Shown here piece after piece: positions 1 through 21,700 of a DNA stretch of 64,000 nt (positions within the stretch are counted from its first letter, which is position 1; each line of letters opens with the position of its first letter). The notes under the pieces were generated by a model, which searched no databases, was not told the DNA's origin, and was given only the letters and a program-made list of their open reading frames with translations. The translations under genes and the position numbers were made by a program. Source of the stretch: Heliopora coerulea (taxonomy: Eukaryota > Cnidaria > Anthozoa > Scleralcyonacea > Helioporidae); NCBI GenBank assembly GCA_030142905.1, contig JASJOG010000002.1, forward strand, positions 3,789,001 through 3,853,000. The letters run 5' to 3'.

Positions 1-457
1 GGACGTGTGCGCTGCCTGCATGTGAGGCAGCAACAATACGTTAATAGTGATGTTTAATGAACGTTCGTGGAGCTCATACTTCAGAAAAATCATGACCTTT
101 AAGAACGTTCATCTATCATCCTTGATATGTCCAAGCTTCCAAAAACATGTGTAAACTATATCGTGACTTCCGCAGTATAGGAAGATCAAGAAATTTTAAG
201 TGTATTCATGCATGTTACTATATGGATGATTGTAAAAAAGAATTAAAGCACTGCACATTCTCATTGATTAGCATTAGAATGTTGTCCAGAAACCTGAAGG
301 CAAGAGTTCAATTCCCGTTAGAGGCGGCAAATTTTTCGGTTTACTTTTGCACTGTTGGATAGTCATGAAATACAACATAAACTTTCATGAAAGCGCAGTA
401 GATTACGTAATTATAACAGTCCAAACTGAGAAAATATTACAAATACTGTTTACCAAC
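1..457. other. CDK5 intron 7, left part; nothing else recognised
   Basis: No exon with the expected continuation of the kinase was found on the minus strand. Small open frames here are unremarkable. Confidence 0.6.
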
Positions 458-10650
<10,193 letters not shown>

Positions 10651-13600
10651 CGCAAAACGAACGAATTGACATTTATAAATAATTAAATGGTAATAGTTTT
10701 TTAATAGAATGGATACCAAATAAATTGGTTAGGGAGGGGTAGGAGAGTAGACTAGTCACTGTAAGTTCTTCAAATACTAATAAAAAGACCAAGGTAAATT
10801 CTGGAACGATTTTGCGTTGCCATACTTTGAATATCTTGACAAAAAAGCCATTGGGTCAGATAATCATTGACGAAATCAATACGTTTGCAACTTATTAAAT
10901 ATGTCCGATGTGCCCGACCCTCAATGATTTCATTCAACTATTGAGGTTGTACTTAGTTTGTCAATAGGCAATGCTCCAAGACCATCATTTACTATATTCA
11001 AGAAATTAAATATCTGGCTTGATAGCTACTCTGCTAGCAATGCCTACCATTAACCCTCAGTGAAAGTAATTCGTAGCTCAAAGAACAAACTGATTTTTGG
11101 AAATGGAGAGTCACCTTGAAAACTCAAGATTCGAGTCATAAATCAATGGATAAGACAGTGATATTTCGCCTCCATTTCAAAATCGTAGTAAGGCTGAATT
11201 CAGTTGTCGACTGGTTAAAAGTGGAAAATCCAAAAACCCAGTGTCCTAGCTTTTCAAATATATGGTATAGCCCGATGTTATCAAAAGTTGGTTGCAGATG
11301 TGTCGAGCGGTGGCCTGAATTTCCGGGCTACATTCAATTGTATTAAATATTCAGCATGAATTTCAATATTAATTTTGGGTTTTGAGTCCTTCCGATTCAT
11401 GTTAGACGGTTCTAGTGTTTTCCAAGGATTTATAGTCTGTTGTCTGGTGTACCACAGACGCCCACTCTAGTATTGATGTCCTTGTTCTCGTGGATAACTG
11501 TTTAGGAAAACTCGAGAACAGTTGTGGACCTGTTAATAAATATAAGGTAGGTGTATGTAATTTGATAACCAGCAATATTTCATCGTCGAATTTTGATATG
11601 ATATGGGTATTCGGTTTCATTGATTAACCTTTAAGAGGTTCGATGACGTTCTCCGCGTAATTAATGTTGCCACACATCTCAGAGTCGAACAGTGTCGTTG
11701 TTTAAAACGCCACGAGGGCATTATAGACCGTCTCGTTCCTAAATGTTTTTAAATAAACAAGAAGAGAAACCATGATAACGACAAAATAGGGTAGATTTTA
11801 CATTGTAAATATGTCACGTTTTCCAAATACTGTGGTATAATTTTATTCCGGTAAATCCGGAAAGCTTCTCATAACTGTCGAGTGGGTACTCGATTTTTGT
11901 GTACACTACTCATCTTTTGTCGTTCAATTTGACGAGAAAGCGTGAATATTAGTTTTGCTTAAATTGCCTCTTAGACGTTATTCTTAACGATAGTGAGAAC
12001 TTATGGAATGTTGCACTTATTAATCGCAAAGGCAGCTTTCGTTTTGTTGCTGTTCGCGCTTCAGCTTATCTCCCAAACATTAACACTATAAATACTGCCC
12101 TCCGTTTAGCTTCTCGTGTGAATTGCGGCGAAGCACCTTAACAGTGTATTAGCCAAAACAGTGACATGTTCAATTTTTTAACGGATCACTTGCTCGATGT
12201 TGTGTCATTTCATATGTTAATTTTTACTTGTCAAAGACCAAAACCTTTGACGGCCAGGGCAATTGCAACACTTGTTGCCCTTGAACCTGGAGGTATTTCT
12301 AATTGTAAGTTAATTTTTGAGTTTTTGATGCCAGTCCTGGGTAGCTTACACTGACAGCAGTGCAAGATATAAAAAACAACAGTTTGCTGGTGTCACAGAT
12401 AAACAATTAAATTCGAGGAATTCATTTAAGGAATTCTTGCTACCCTTGTATAACAGACATACATTAACACTTTTCTAGACCAAGGCTTACAGTTTTTGCA
12501 TACACTCTACCTTTTGGTGTAGAGCAAGTATACAGTGGAATAAATGACTATCGAACATTTGTTGTTCGTGTTAGGTAGTGCAGTATGCTAAACAACTTTG
12601 ACAATTAACATACTAAGAGGATAATTATCACACAGCAATCACACTAAACAAAGATGGCAGAGTGAAATTTCACATGACAGAAGCTTAAACTTTATGTACA
12701 ATATAGATGTTCAATAGCATGCTCTTCCTTCAAGAAGGTATTCAAGATATGGCTTCTAATATTGCTTACTTCAAGAACTGAAAAAAAAGTTATATGAAAG
12801 CAAACATGAAAAATTTCAATTGTTTTGATCTCTGTGAAAGTGGGGCATACAGTTACTATCCTCACTTTTCCAACAGGATTATCTTTCCATATTTCCAAGA
12901 CAACTGTAAAGAGCTGTTGCATTTCTTAACATAGACATAGTTTAAAGGTGGAACACATGAAAATTGTCAGTTTTACCATAAATTTTACATTTCATAAACC
13001 ATTATGAATGAGTAATGATAAATTTTTGTAAACAGGCTTGATCATCCTTAGAGGTGAAATAAATTATCCAGAGGAGCTCATAACTTAAGGACTGATGGCT
13101 CATGTTACTGACAACAAGCAACTAATATTTGCAATGCAAGTGCAAAAGAATGACATTTTATTTTATTCTATTAAAACAGTCATATCTGACTAAGTTTTCT
13201 TGAAAATTTTACAAAAAATTGATCCTGATCAAGTTCTGCTATCCATGTTCTTTCAAATGCTTGCATTATTAACTGTGCTTAACATCTTCAAAGTATTGAT
13301 CTCTTTTGTGGTTAATCAATCCTGGCAAATGTTGAAAAAGAGGGCTGTCAAACATGAAGCTTCTATTTGATGGGCTTCCAAAATTTGAGATATGGGTGCC
13401 AAAGTTAATTTCCTTTTCAGGTATCTGTTAACCACTTCTGCAATTCAATCCTAAGTTCTGTCTGAGGTAGTAGTGTTTGACGTTTTTTGGTGCATGCGTG
13501 CACCTTGAATTTTCCCTTGTTGCATAACATGCATGTAAGAATAGATATGTTCTGATCTTTTAGTGAAACCCAAGATTCATAAGTGCCATTTAGTAGTTTT

Positions 13601-13689
13601 GTTTTCTTAGGCTTTCTTATAGAAATATACAGTATACTGGCAGTCAAAAAGAACTGCTCACTTGTGGTGCAGATAGTAAATTGATTTGT

Positions 13690-13960
13690 GGCCATTGGGG
13701 CCAGCCTCTCTCAGTCCTTATTGGGTATTGGAAGTAGAGACACTCTCACCATGTTCAATCTGCATTTCCATTTAATTTTATGGTGCAGTCTTAGAGTGAT
13801 TGGACATGCTTTTCTCACAATGATTCTGTCCTCTCTCTTTGTAGTTTTCCCTTTTTTGTCCAGGGGTCTTCAAGTCTTTTACACTTCCACTAGTAAGTCT
13901 CAGCTTCTTCAAAATATTGCTGACACTTTGGCTATAGCCCACTTGATCAGCAGTCTCCTG
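13690..13960 (-). pseudogene. Degenerate Tc1/mariner transposase fragment
   Basis: Read on the minus strand from about 13,880 downward, one frame gives GKTTKREDRIIVRK, the junction after the helix-turn-helix region of Tc1-like transposases. A shifted frame then gives EHGESVSTSN, a stop, and GLREAGPNG, matching the usual EHG.SVSTSTI..GL.EAGL.G block. At least one stop and one frameshift separate the blocks, and no DDE catalytic part was found, so it is an old, truncated copy. The ends of the element were not located. Confidence 0.55.
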
Positions 13961-14943
13961 TTATAAGTAACTTCTCCTCCATTTTGCATGTTGCTTGAAA
14001 TTCTTATTTTACCAACAATTAAAAGTAATCCCCTGGGGAACCAGGAATACAACTTGAATTTCCCATAAAAAATTTGTTAAAATGACTGGAACTCTATCAA
14101 AAATTGTGGGAGATAGATTAAAATTATCTGAAATTGACTGTTTTGCCATAGGAGTGAGCAAAAACCATTGCTGCAACCCTTCATTACCCAAGAAATTGAG
14201 TTTGAGCATTTTTTGACTGCTTGTATAGTAATAGCTTTTAGCTGGTTTAAGGTGTGCTTGTCAATGTTCCTTTCTCAAGTTGTGGTGATCAGTTTTATCC
14301 CAAGATTTCATGCCAGACTGATTTAATAACATTCTTACTCTTGTTTCTCTTGTTCAAATTGCCCTGGTTTGGCCAATTAATAGGTGTAATTATTACACCT
14401 TGTAACTATGTACTTAGGCTTTAGGCAGTTATGTAAATTACTCTCTGATGATGTTGTGATTAATACAATCAAATGTTAGAACTTTATTAAATATTATGAT
14501 TTACTTCTGTGTCCGATTCGATGGCTTTCGTAAAGATATTTTGCTGGGCTTTGATATTCCTTTTGAGATTGCATGTACTTGTCAAAATTTGTTTCAAAGA
14601 TCTCTTTTATTGCCTGAAATTCTGAAACAATGACGTTTTTGTTGCTTGGAAAAGTCCAGAGCATCATTGTGTCATCAACCTATTCAACTATTTATCATGA
14701 ATTGACTGTAAAAAGCATGCCAGCCAGAAAAACATGTACAGCGCCTTGCATTGGTTACACCACTGGGAATTCACAGGAATGACAGGGATATAGTGATCGG
14801 TTAAAAAGTGCAGGTATGGGATCCTGCAATTGAGTTTTTCCTGAAAAATTTCTTGCACGGCCCCACGTTCCTCTTGCATAATTACTCTTGCACCACAAAG
14901 AGCGCAACCAGGAATTTCAGACCAGGGGTGAGATAGTATCAAG

Positions 14944-15260
14944 CAGGGGCGGATCCTGAATTTTGAAAAAGTAGAGGCGCAAATTTTCTTTTTACAAATT
15001 CATGCCAATATGTGGATGTGTAGACAGCGTAGTGGAAGAACTTTTATGCTACTGTCGTTTCCGGTGTTTTTCCAATTCGAATTTTTTGTACTTACACTTT
15101 AGTTTCTTTGTTGTTTGTCCCAATTCTCTGAAAATAATCATCATTCTTCTTGGTGGTCGACATGTGTAATGCCTGTGTTTTGTAACCAAGCAAAAAGACG
15201 CATGACAACTAATCAAAAAGGGAGGTGCATGTCCGATGCGCCTCCACCTAAATCCGCCCC
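14944..15260. mobile_element. MITE-like element with GGGGCGGAT terminal repeats
   Basis: Begins CAGGGGCGGATCC and ends AATCCGCCCC; the ends pair over GGGGCGGAT. The ~315 bp between them has no coding potential. CAGGGGCGGAT is a frequent hAT-type terminus, so this is probably a non-autonomous hAT derivative. No target-site duplication is evident, and the outermost two bases on the right do not fit the inverted repeat. Confidence 0.55.
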
Positions 15261-15623
15261 AGTCGAGGCACCGTCGGGGCTATTTTGATTATTTCGATTG
15301 AAACAAATCTGTGTGGGTTTGGGAGATAAGGGCAAAAAGCTGTCAATAACAGGGCACAAAAAAGATCAACCACAAAAAGGGCAGGGGTTGCAACTTCCCC
15401 CAGCCCACAACCCTTGCACCATCATAGATTCATAACATTGTGATAGCAATTTATCACAATCAAGTCTCACATTCTTTAAAGTGACGACGGTTTTCGTCGC
15501 TAGAGATACCGCATCAAACTAATCGTGGGCAACACAAACCATGCATGTCTGACTTATAAATTAGGCCTGTTCGTACTGTATACAACGTTAGCCAGTGGAG
15601 TTGTTTTCTTATTTTTCTTATCC

Positions 15624-16215
15624 CTGGAAAGGGCGTAGGAACTGTAGCGGCTGTAGCGGTTTTGGCCCCTACACTTTTTCACGCGGCTATTCATCACCTT
15701 AGTTTAAAAATGTGCTATCCATTTTAACTCTTTCCCGGCGGCATAAGACTTGCATTATTTTACTCTGGCTAACGCCAGACGATTTTACTCGTCAAGGGGA
15801 GAGCTCCCGCCTTGAAAGAATTATCTCCAGGTTTATTAGAATTTTTGGGCAATTGCCAACATTGCATGTATATGATTTGCAACAACGTCCGCGCAAACGC
15901 CAACGGCTTCCATGAAACAAGTGGTTAGTGGCTGTTTACTTTTGAATGCCGTTGAACTCATACAATATTGTAGGCTCACATTTGCGTGGAAAAAATATCC
16001 TTTCGTTCATGTCATATATCTGTTATTCAATCATGGCTCAATGCTCCTCGAAATCAATTGTACTGTACTAACGGAAAAACTCCACCAGTCGCAATGCTTC
16101 CAGTTCCCAAAGAGAGAATTTCGAAAGGAAGCAGCCGTGTCGCGCAGTTTTCAGCCCTCCTTGGCCTACCCACTTATAAAATGCTTCCTATGCCTCTGCC
16201 TAGATCCATCTTTTA
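15624..16215 (+). pseudogene. Remnant of a second hAT element (5' end and transposase N-terminus)
   Basis: The stretch at 15,629-15,680 (GGGCG.AGGAACTGTAGCGGCT, then CCCCTACACTTTTTC) parallels the left end of the hAT element at 1802. Downstream, bases near 16,080-16,170 encode FPKREFRKEAAVSRSFQPS, which matches FPKRDFGKTSVVKRSFQP of that element's transposase. The frame is soon lost after that. A copy of the ~100-bp dispersed repeat (15,724-15,831) has inserted between these two parts. Old, fragmentary relative of the CDK5-intron hAT. Confidence 0.6.
15724..15831 (+). repeat. Best-preserved copy of the ~100-bp TTAACYC dispersed repeat
   Basis: Starts TTAACTCTTTCCCGGCGG, contains CTCTGGCTAACGCCAGACG and ATTTTACTCGTCAAGGGG, and ends with CTTGAAAGAATTA. 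Terminal TTAA..CTTTC / GAAAG..TTA complementarity suggests a tiny MITE. CTGGCTAACGCCAG is itself nearly palindromic. Confidence 0.7.
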
Positions 16216-17130
16216 ATAAAGTAAAGTAGTCTGCATTTAGCGATTTTACTGACATCTTGTGCAGAATTACAGTTCATTATTTCAGACGTGTTTCTATTAT
16301 CTCATTTTGAATTTGTACAGAATAGTAATTAGCATACTTTGGCATAGATTCGTGGATCTTGCGAGCAATATCATTGCAACCTTTGAATCTTCCTTCTTGG
16401 TGAACTTGAAAAGCTGCAAGAATAAACCCTTGTTGTTTTGCACGTGCTAGTCATGGTGTCCACGAAATTCCTACTCTTTGATAGAGCGGAACTGTTCAAC
16501 TTCGGCGATGGACTTCACGTAGTATCGGTTTTGTTCAAGATCATCTCTGGACAACATTTTCCGGCAGTCGTTTCACGACATTTATAGTCAGTCTAGTGCT
16601 TCATTGCACTACAATGTGCACGGCTCGCTTAATGTTTAAATTGTTCCTTTTTGCTATTGCTAACTGCATGCTTCCAGTCCCGATATCCTGTCATGATAGA
16701 TGTCCTTTCGTTCGTGCCAGCTGCACTGGAAACAGGAGAAAGCTGCATCTCTTTCAACTGAGCACTCTATCCAGCATCGATATTTATAGTACCAGTTGCT
16801 TTGAAATAAGCGCCTGCATGTATCTTTGTTTTTGAGAAGTTAATTGTAGGGCAGTTTCATTAATTCGACCTTAAATCCTTGCGTGCAGAATCGCAGGAAA
16901 TCCCAAAAGAGCTTCCAGCAAAAATCTGGTTTTTAAAGTAAAATTGCGAATATCCTGGATCAGCTAGATCAGGTTCAGATGACTGGTTTCTTGTAATTGT
17001 ACCGTCTTTTCTTGTCGCATCCCAAACTAATCCATAATCATACCAAAATCACCTGACCGTAAAAAACGTGAGGTACCACAACGTTCGACGAAGGTTTGAA
17101 AATATTGTTGTAAAGAAAGGTGATGGGTAG

Positions 17131-17609
17131 CAGTGTTCGATCGATAATGGGACAATCGGAAATTACCGATTTCCAATTTTTTCTATTTCAAAATCGACCG
17201 ATTCCGATTCCGGTTATATCTCGCTTTTCTAATAAACTGCCGCGTTGTTACTTGTAGGGGCCTAAGCGCCGAAAAGCCATCTGAACAGTCGTAGAGCGCA
17301 TCGTGCGCTCAAACAGCAGCGTTTTTGTCGCTTGTTGTTTCAACCGCTACATTTGTCTCTTTCGTTTCCATGAAGATCTCACCGATAGTCTATGATATGA
17401 ATCTTACCAATTTAGCACCCTATAAGAAATTAAACATTATTGAGTATGCAATGTTATCATCTGTCTTTTTTCTTTCTTTTTCAAGTTTCTCAAAAATTGG
17501 TTTCTCGCAATCGGAAATTATGGATGATTACCCCGATTCCAATTATTTACCGAGTACTGCGATAATCGGCCAGAGTTTGATTGTCAAACCGATTATCGGT
17601 CAAACACTA
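17131..17609. mobile_element. MITE-like element rich in GATAATCGG/CCGATT motifs
   Basis: The left end AGTGTTCGATCGATAAT and the reverse complement of the right end AGTGTTTGACCGATAAT match at 15 of 17 positions. Flanks ATGGGTAG (17,123-17,130) and ATGATTAG (17,610-17,617) match at 6 of 8, consistent with an aged 8-bp target duplication of hAT type. Length 479 bp; the interior repeats CCGATTCC/CGGTTAT-like words and has no credible transposase. Confidence 0.6.
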
Positions 17610-18235
17610 ATGATTAGTACTGTGATTTCTGAAAAAGCGGCAAGACATTCCCAGGAGTCGAAAGTTATTTTATAGGGCAAAAATTTGTCGATTTGATATA
17701 CTGTGTAAAGATCTATACCGTATATATCGACAATTTACTGAAGATGTCAACGTTTGACTGGACAGTCAACAGATACCAAACTCATTTTACTTCACGGTAT
17801 ATTTATGAACTCAGAAGTATTGAATATGGAAGGGGACTCCTTTACATGTTTTATGTGGAGAAAATTCTTTTCTGGACATTTTACTTGTGCAGAGATCACC
17901 AAAGATCCCGATTTGCTGATGCGAGGTCCCGGCATTGTTGAGACAATTTTTCCCGAGTAAACGCTTTATCGCTTTCATACCAGGCAATGCTTTGTTGATC
18001 TAGGTTTGCAAAAAGTATTTATTACCCGATTTCCTGTCGCTTCGGGTAAGAAACACTCATCCCTAATGAAGTCATACCACCTAAAAAAGTTCTCAAGAAA
18101 ACTCAGGATGAAAAATATCACGACTTCCTTACTTCAATCGTCGGGCACATCAGTAACAGGTTCACAACATGCTCTTGAGGCTCAGCTAAATTCTCACTAT
18201 TATGTGTTTGCCCTTCATGTTTTGAACCTAGCATG

Positions 18236-18480
18236 AAAATTTCACGTTGGAACATTTCAATTGGAACATTTCACAAATCAAGTTTTCATTTCACATATGG
18301 AATCGGAACGTTTTCACATATGAAATGTTGGTGTCCGAAGCATTTATTTCGCATACGAAATGGAAGGTTCACACATGAAAATTTCACGTAAAGAAATTTG
18401 TATTTCACTCGTGGATTTGAAGCATTTCCACGTACGAAGTACTATTTTTATTTGTGAAATGGCATGTGAAATTTTTTTTC
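18236..18480. repeat. Cluster of TTTCACATATGAAAT-like palindromic words (copy 1)
   Basis: About 245 bp built from variants of CATTTCACATATGGAAT and TTTCACATATGAAAT in both orientations. It ends 80 bases before myosin exon 1. A second cluster of the same composition lies at 20,462-20,792. Confidence 0.7.
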
Positions 18481-18561
18481 AAGGTTTACATTTAAAGGAC
18501 ATTGGAAGGAACACTTTACTTGAACCTTTTCAAACCGACGCCATTACATTTTACTTTTCAG

Positions 18562-18776
18562 ATTACATAATGGATTCTGACTCCAGCCACAAACTTGTGC
18601 GGCGCAGCAGCTTGGGCAAAGGATCAAAAAAGAGAAGATTAAGTAAAAAGAAATATGACAGTAGCAGCATGATGGTTGACATTATTGGTGTGAGTGACAT
18701 GGTGCTCCTTGATCCTCTCACTGAAGATGCTCTTATGCAAAACTTAGAGAAGCGGTTTAAGGCAGGCGAAATCTAC
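18562..18776 (+). CDS. Myosin I exon 1 (start, residues 1-69)
   Basis: An acceptor-like tract (TTTTACTTTTCAG) ends at 18,561, so the ATG at 18,570 probably lies in a second, partly untranslated exon. The first 35 residues are a basic extension ([18 protein letters not shown]) not typical of MYO1B; the motor then starts at [16 protein letters not shown] and ends GEIY before donor GTAAGT. Alternative starts at Met34/Met35 would drop the extension. Confidence 0.85.
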
Positions 18777-21700
18777 GTAAGTGACTGATGAAAGTTAGAA
18801 CTAGAACATTTAAGCTTGTCAGATTTAGTCACTCTCATTCATATAGTATTTTTTGTTTGTTTATTTATTTATTTATTTACTTCTTTCTTTATCTTTTCTT
18901 ATTTTGCATTACCTAAATGCTACAACGTTGTTCGGGTCTCCAGCATATAAAACTTTTTTGGAGCGTAAAAAGACCGAATTGTGGAAATGTGTACAACAGT
19001 TTAACTAGATCAGTGCAAGACAACAATCTTCAAACATGTTCAGCTACTGCAGTACTTGCTATGACTTGAAGATTTCGTAAGGAGTTTTGTGCATTTTTAC
19101 TACCTTTTTCATTGTCAAATAAATCAGGCACAATACAGACTACTAAAACTACCTCCAAAGAACTGCGAAAGACTAAAAGCATAGAAATTCTTCGCAAAAT
19201 CGCATAATTATTCCATGGAAAGACCGTTAAGGTTTTCGTCACATCGGAGGCCCCAAAACCCGGCAAAACTCGCTAAAAATCACCCTTGAATGTGAACAGT
19301 TGCGTCCCAGGTTCCCTTTTGCTTGCACGCGGGCTCAACTGGCTTGTGATTGGTTCTTTTACGTCTGAGTATCTAACAACACCGTGTCTGTATGGAAACA
19401 CTTTTCTATCGCACTAGCACTCCAGTTATATATAGGCCAGTGCAAACATAGTTGTGTGCTTTACCAACAACTTTTGCAATACTAATGCCAAGTAGGTGAA
19501 GGCTGAGGCATTCGTTTCAGTTAATAATCGCCATCATTACATTTATAACTTGGGTCGTGATTTTCCCGGACCAGGCTTTTCAATTTGTCAAAATGACAGG
19601 ATGATCAGCCTGGTACGCATGTTTCACGGTAGTTTTCTTGAAACTGTGTCCCTCTTCAGTCCGATGTGTGAGAAATACGTTTTTCGGTGAGAGGAGGTGG
19701 AAATCTCCTACAAACTGGAACCCAGGCTAAAGTTCAAGTTGCTTCAGGTGAACTTGCATTAAGTTCCATTGAGGCCATCCTAAAGGGAATAGAAGTTGAA
19801 TTCGGAGCGAGAATTACAATCTTTCGTGCAACTACAGTAACATGTAGCAGCATGTATTAGTAGCCGAACGAGAATGTAGATAATTGTAGATGAATTGTTC
19901 TTTAGTTAGTCGGTCGTTTGATAGGCATTCAGCTAGCCTGTTAATTGACTTACTAGTGGGTAGGTGGGAGGGATGGTGAGGGGTCGACGAGTTAGGGAGT
20001 TTTGGTTTGAGTTGTTGAATTGTTGATTCCTTGGTTGGGTGGTTAGCTAATTTGTTTACTATTATAATTGGTAAATTAATCGACTATTTAATTTCCCAGT
20101 GTAGCATATAACGCTCTTGCATTCATCCCCATTACAGCATAATAGGAGATCTCCACTATGCCCCGTTATGTGCCATTTATGTCATTCAATTCTAGACGTA
20201 CATTGGAAATGTAGTTGTCTCCGTTAACCCATACGAAAAGCTTTACCAATACACCAACGAAGTCATCATGGAGTATAGATCGCGTAACATCTATGAAATG
20301 GCTCCTCATTTGTAAGTACTCTTACTTGAAGTAACTGTTGTATCTTTTTAGTGATATTATTTTACTTTAGGTGGTGCATCATGTGCATCGTCGTGACACT
20401 CCCACATCAGTATTCAGAAACGATGATGGCGATGGTGGTTAGCGATTTGGGAAAAAAATCTTTTGAAATTATCCATACGAAAATTTCATATATCATTTCA
20501 CACGGGGGTAACCTATGGAATTGGAACATTTTTACATATGAAATTTTCATTTCACATATGAAATGAAAGCATTTTCAGATATGAAATATCTAATTCCCAT
20601 GTGGAATGAACTGGTTCAAAATTTGACATGTGAAATTTTATGTTACGAAACATGTATTTCGCATATGAAATGGAACATTGAGATATGAAAATTTTATTTT
20701 GCATATGAAATTTTCATTTCACATATGGAATTGAAACAGACCGTCTATGAAATAACATTTTCGTATGCGAAATTACATGTGAATTTTTTGTGAAGATAAG
20801 TACAAGTGTAAGGAACCTTTGCGGATCGTCTCACCACACGTTACTATCGAAACTGGAGTAATTCCAGTATCGGAAAGGAGGATTTCTAATTGGTTGTTAT
20901 TTGCAAGCTGCTTAATTTTCCTTGTGAGATTTAATCGTAACACCACCTTGAAATATTTGTTCTTTGTCTGTATCTTCCCGCTGGATTTCGATTGAAAACG
21001 TCAAGAGAGACTTGTGAGCTTTGACTTACAGTGACATATTTTGATGAGGTGAAGGTCAATACATAGCCTATACCAGTGTGTCAAAAGACTTCTGTAAGAC
21101 AGCAAAGAATACTGTACAAGGTCGCTACTTTTTGAAAGAACTCAAATGCACATCCCTGTGACTTAGGTTCGAAATCCATTGTCAGGAACCTGGCCATCAC
21201 GCAGATTGAACTCAATCTGCGTGATGGAAGTATTGCCGATCGTACTTTTTTAGATCTTTAATGAAGTCAAAGGGGCTGCTCGCTCTCATATGTACTGGGC
21301 TAACCCGGCTAAACGGCAAAGGCGACGGAACCACCGTGGCACTTCTTTTCAATGCTGCGTTTATAAATTTATATTATTTCAGTTGTTGAAGGATACGCTG
21401 ATTTTTCTTCACGTTACTGCTTTTGTGAGTCATCGGTCATTGTTTAAGATGTTTAAACGAAAGCTTAAGCTTTCAGACAATGCATGTCGTTATCTTTTGC
21501 AATAAATCGTTAAAACAAACCAGACATATCGTTGTTACGTTTTATTCTCCCAGTAGTCGCTGTTGTAATGCTCTCGTGCTGTTGGCCGCGGCACATAAGT
21601 ATTGCTTCTGTCGCCTCTGAACGGGATGATTCGTCTGATAAAAGCTATATCCCACCAGTCCTTGAAGCTAAATTTACTATAAGGCCCGACCAGAGTCTGG

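Larger units (their letters stand above)
10651..18561. other. Intergenic region between divergent CDK5 and myosin genes
   Basis: Both genes point away from this 7.9 kb. The two promoters and any 5' untranslated exons should be here, but no TATA box or start site can be assigned from sequence alone. Recognisable content is transposon debris: Tc1 remnant 13,690-13,960, MITE-like elements 14,944-15,260 and 17,131-17,609, and a hAT remnant 15,624-16,215. The remainder (10,651-13,400 in particular) shows nothing I recognise. Confidence 0.6.

Noticed and set aside
13417..13695. 92-codon minus-strand frame next to the Tc1 remnant, as the transposase catalytic part
   Set aside because: No DDE-type motif or Tc1 block could be matched, so it is not joined to the remnant.
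18360..18569. Upstream in-frame extension of myosin exon 1
   Set aside because: It runs through the CATATG palindromic repeat and an acceptor-like polypyrimidine tract; the protein looks like translated repeat.
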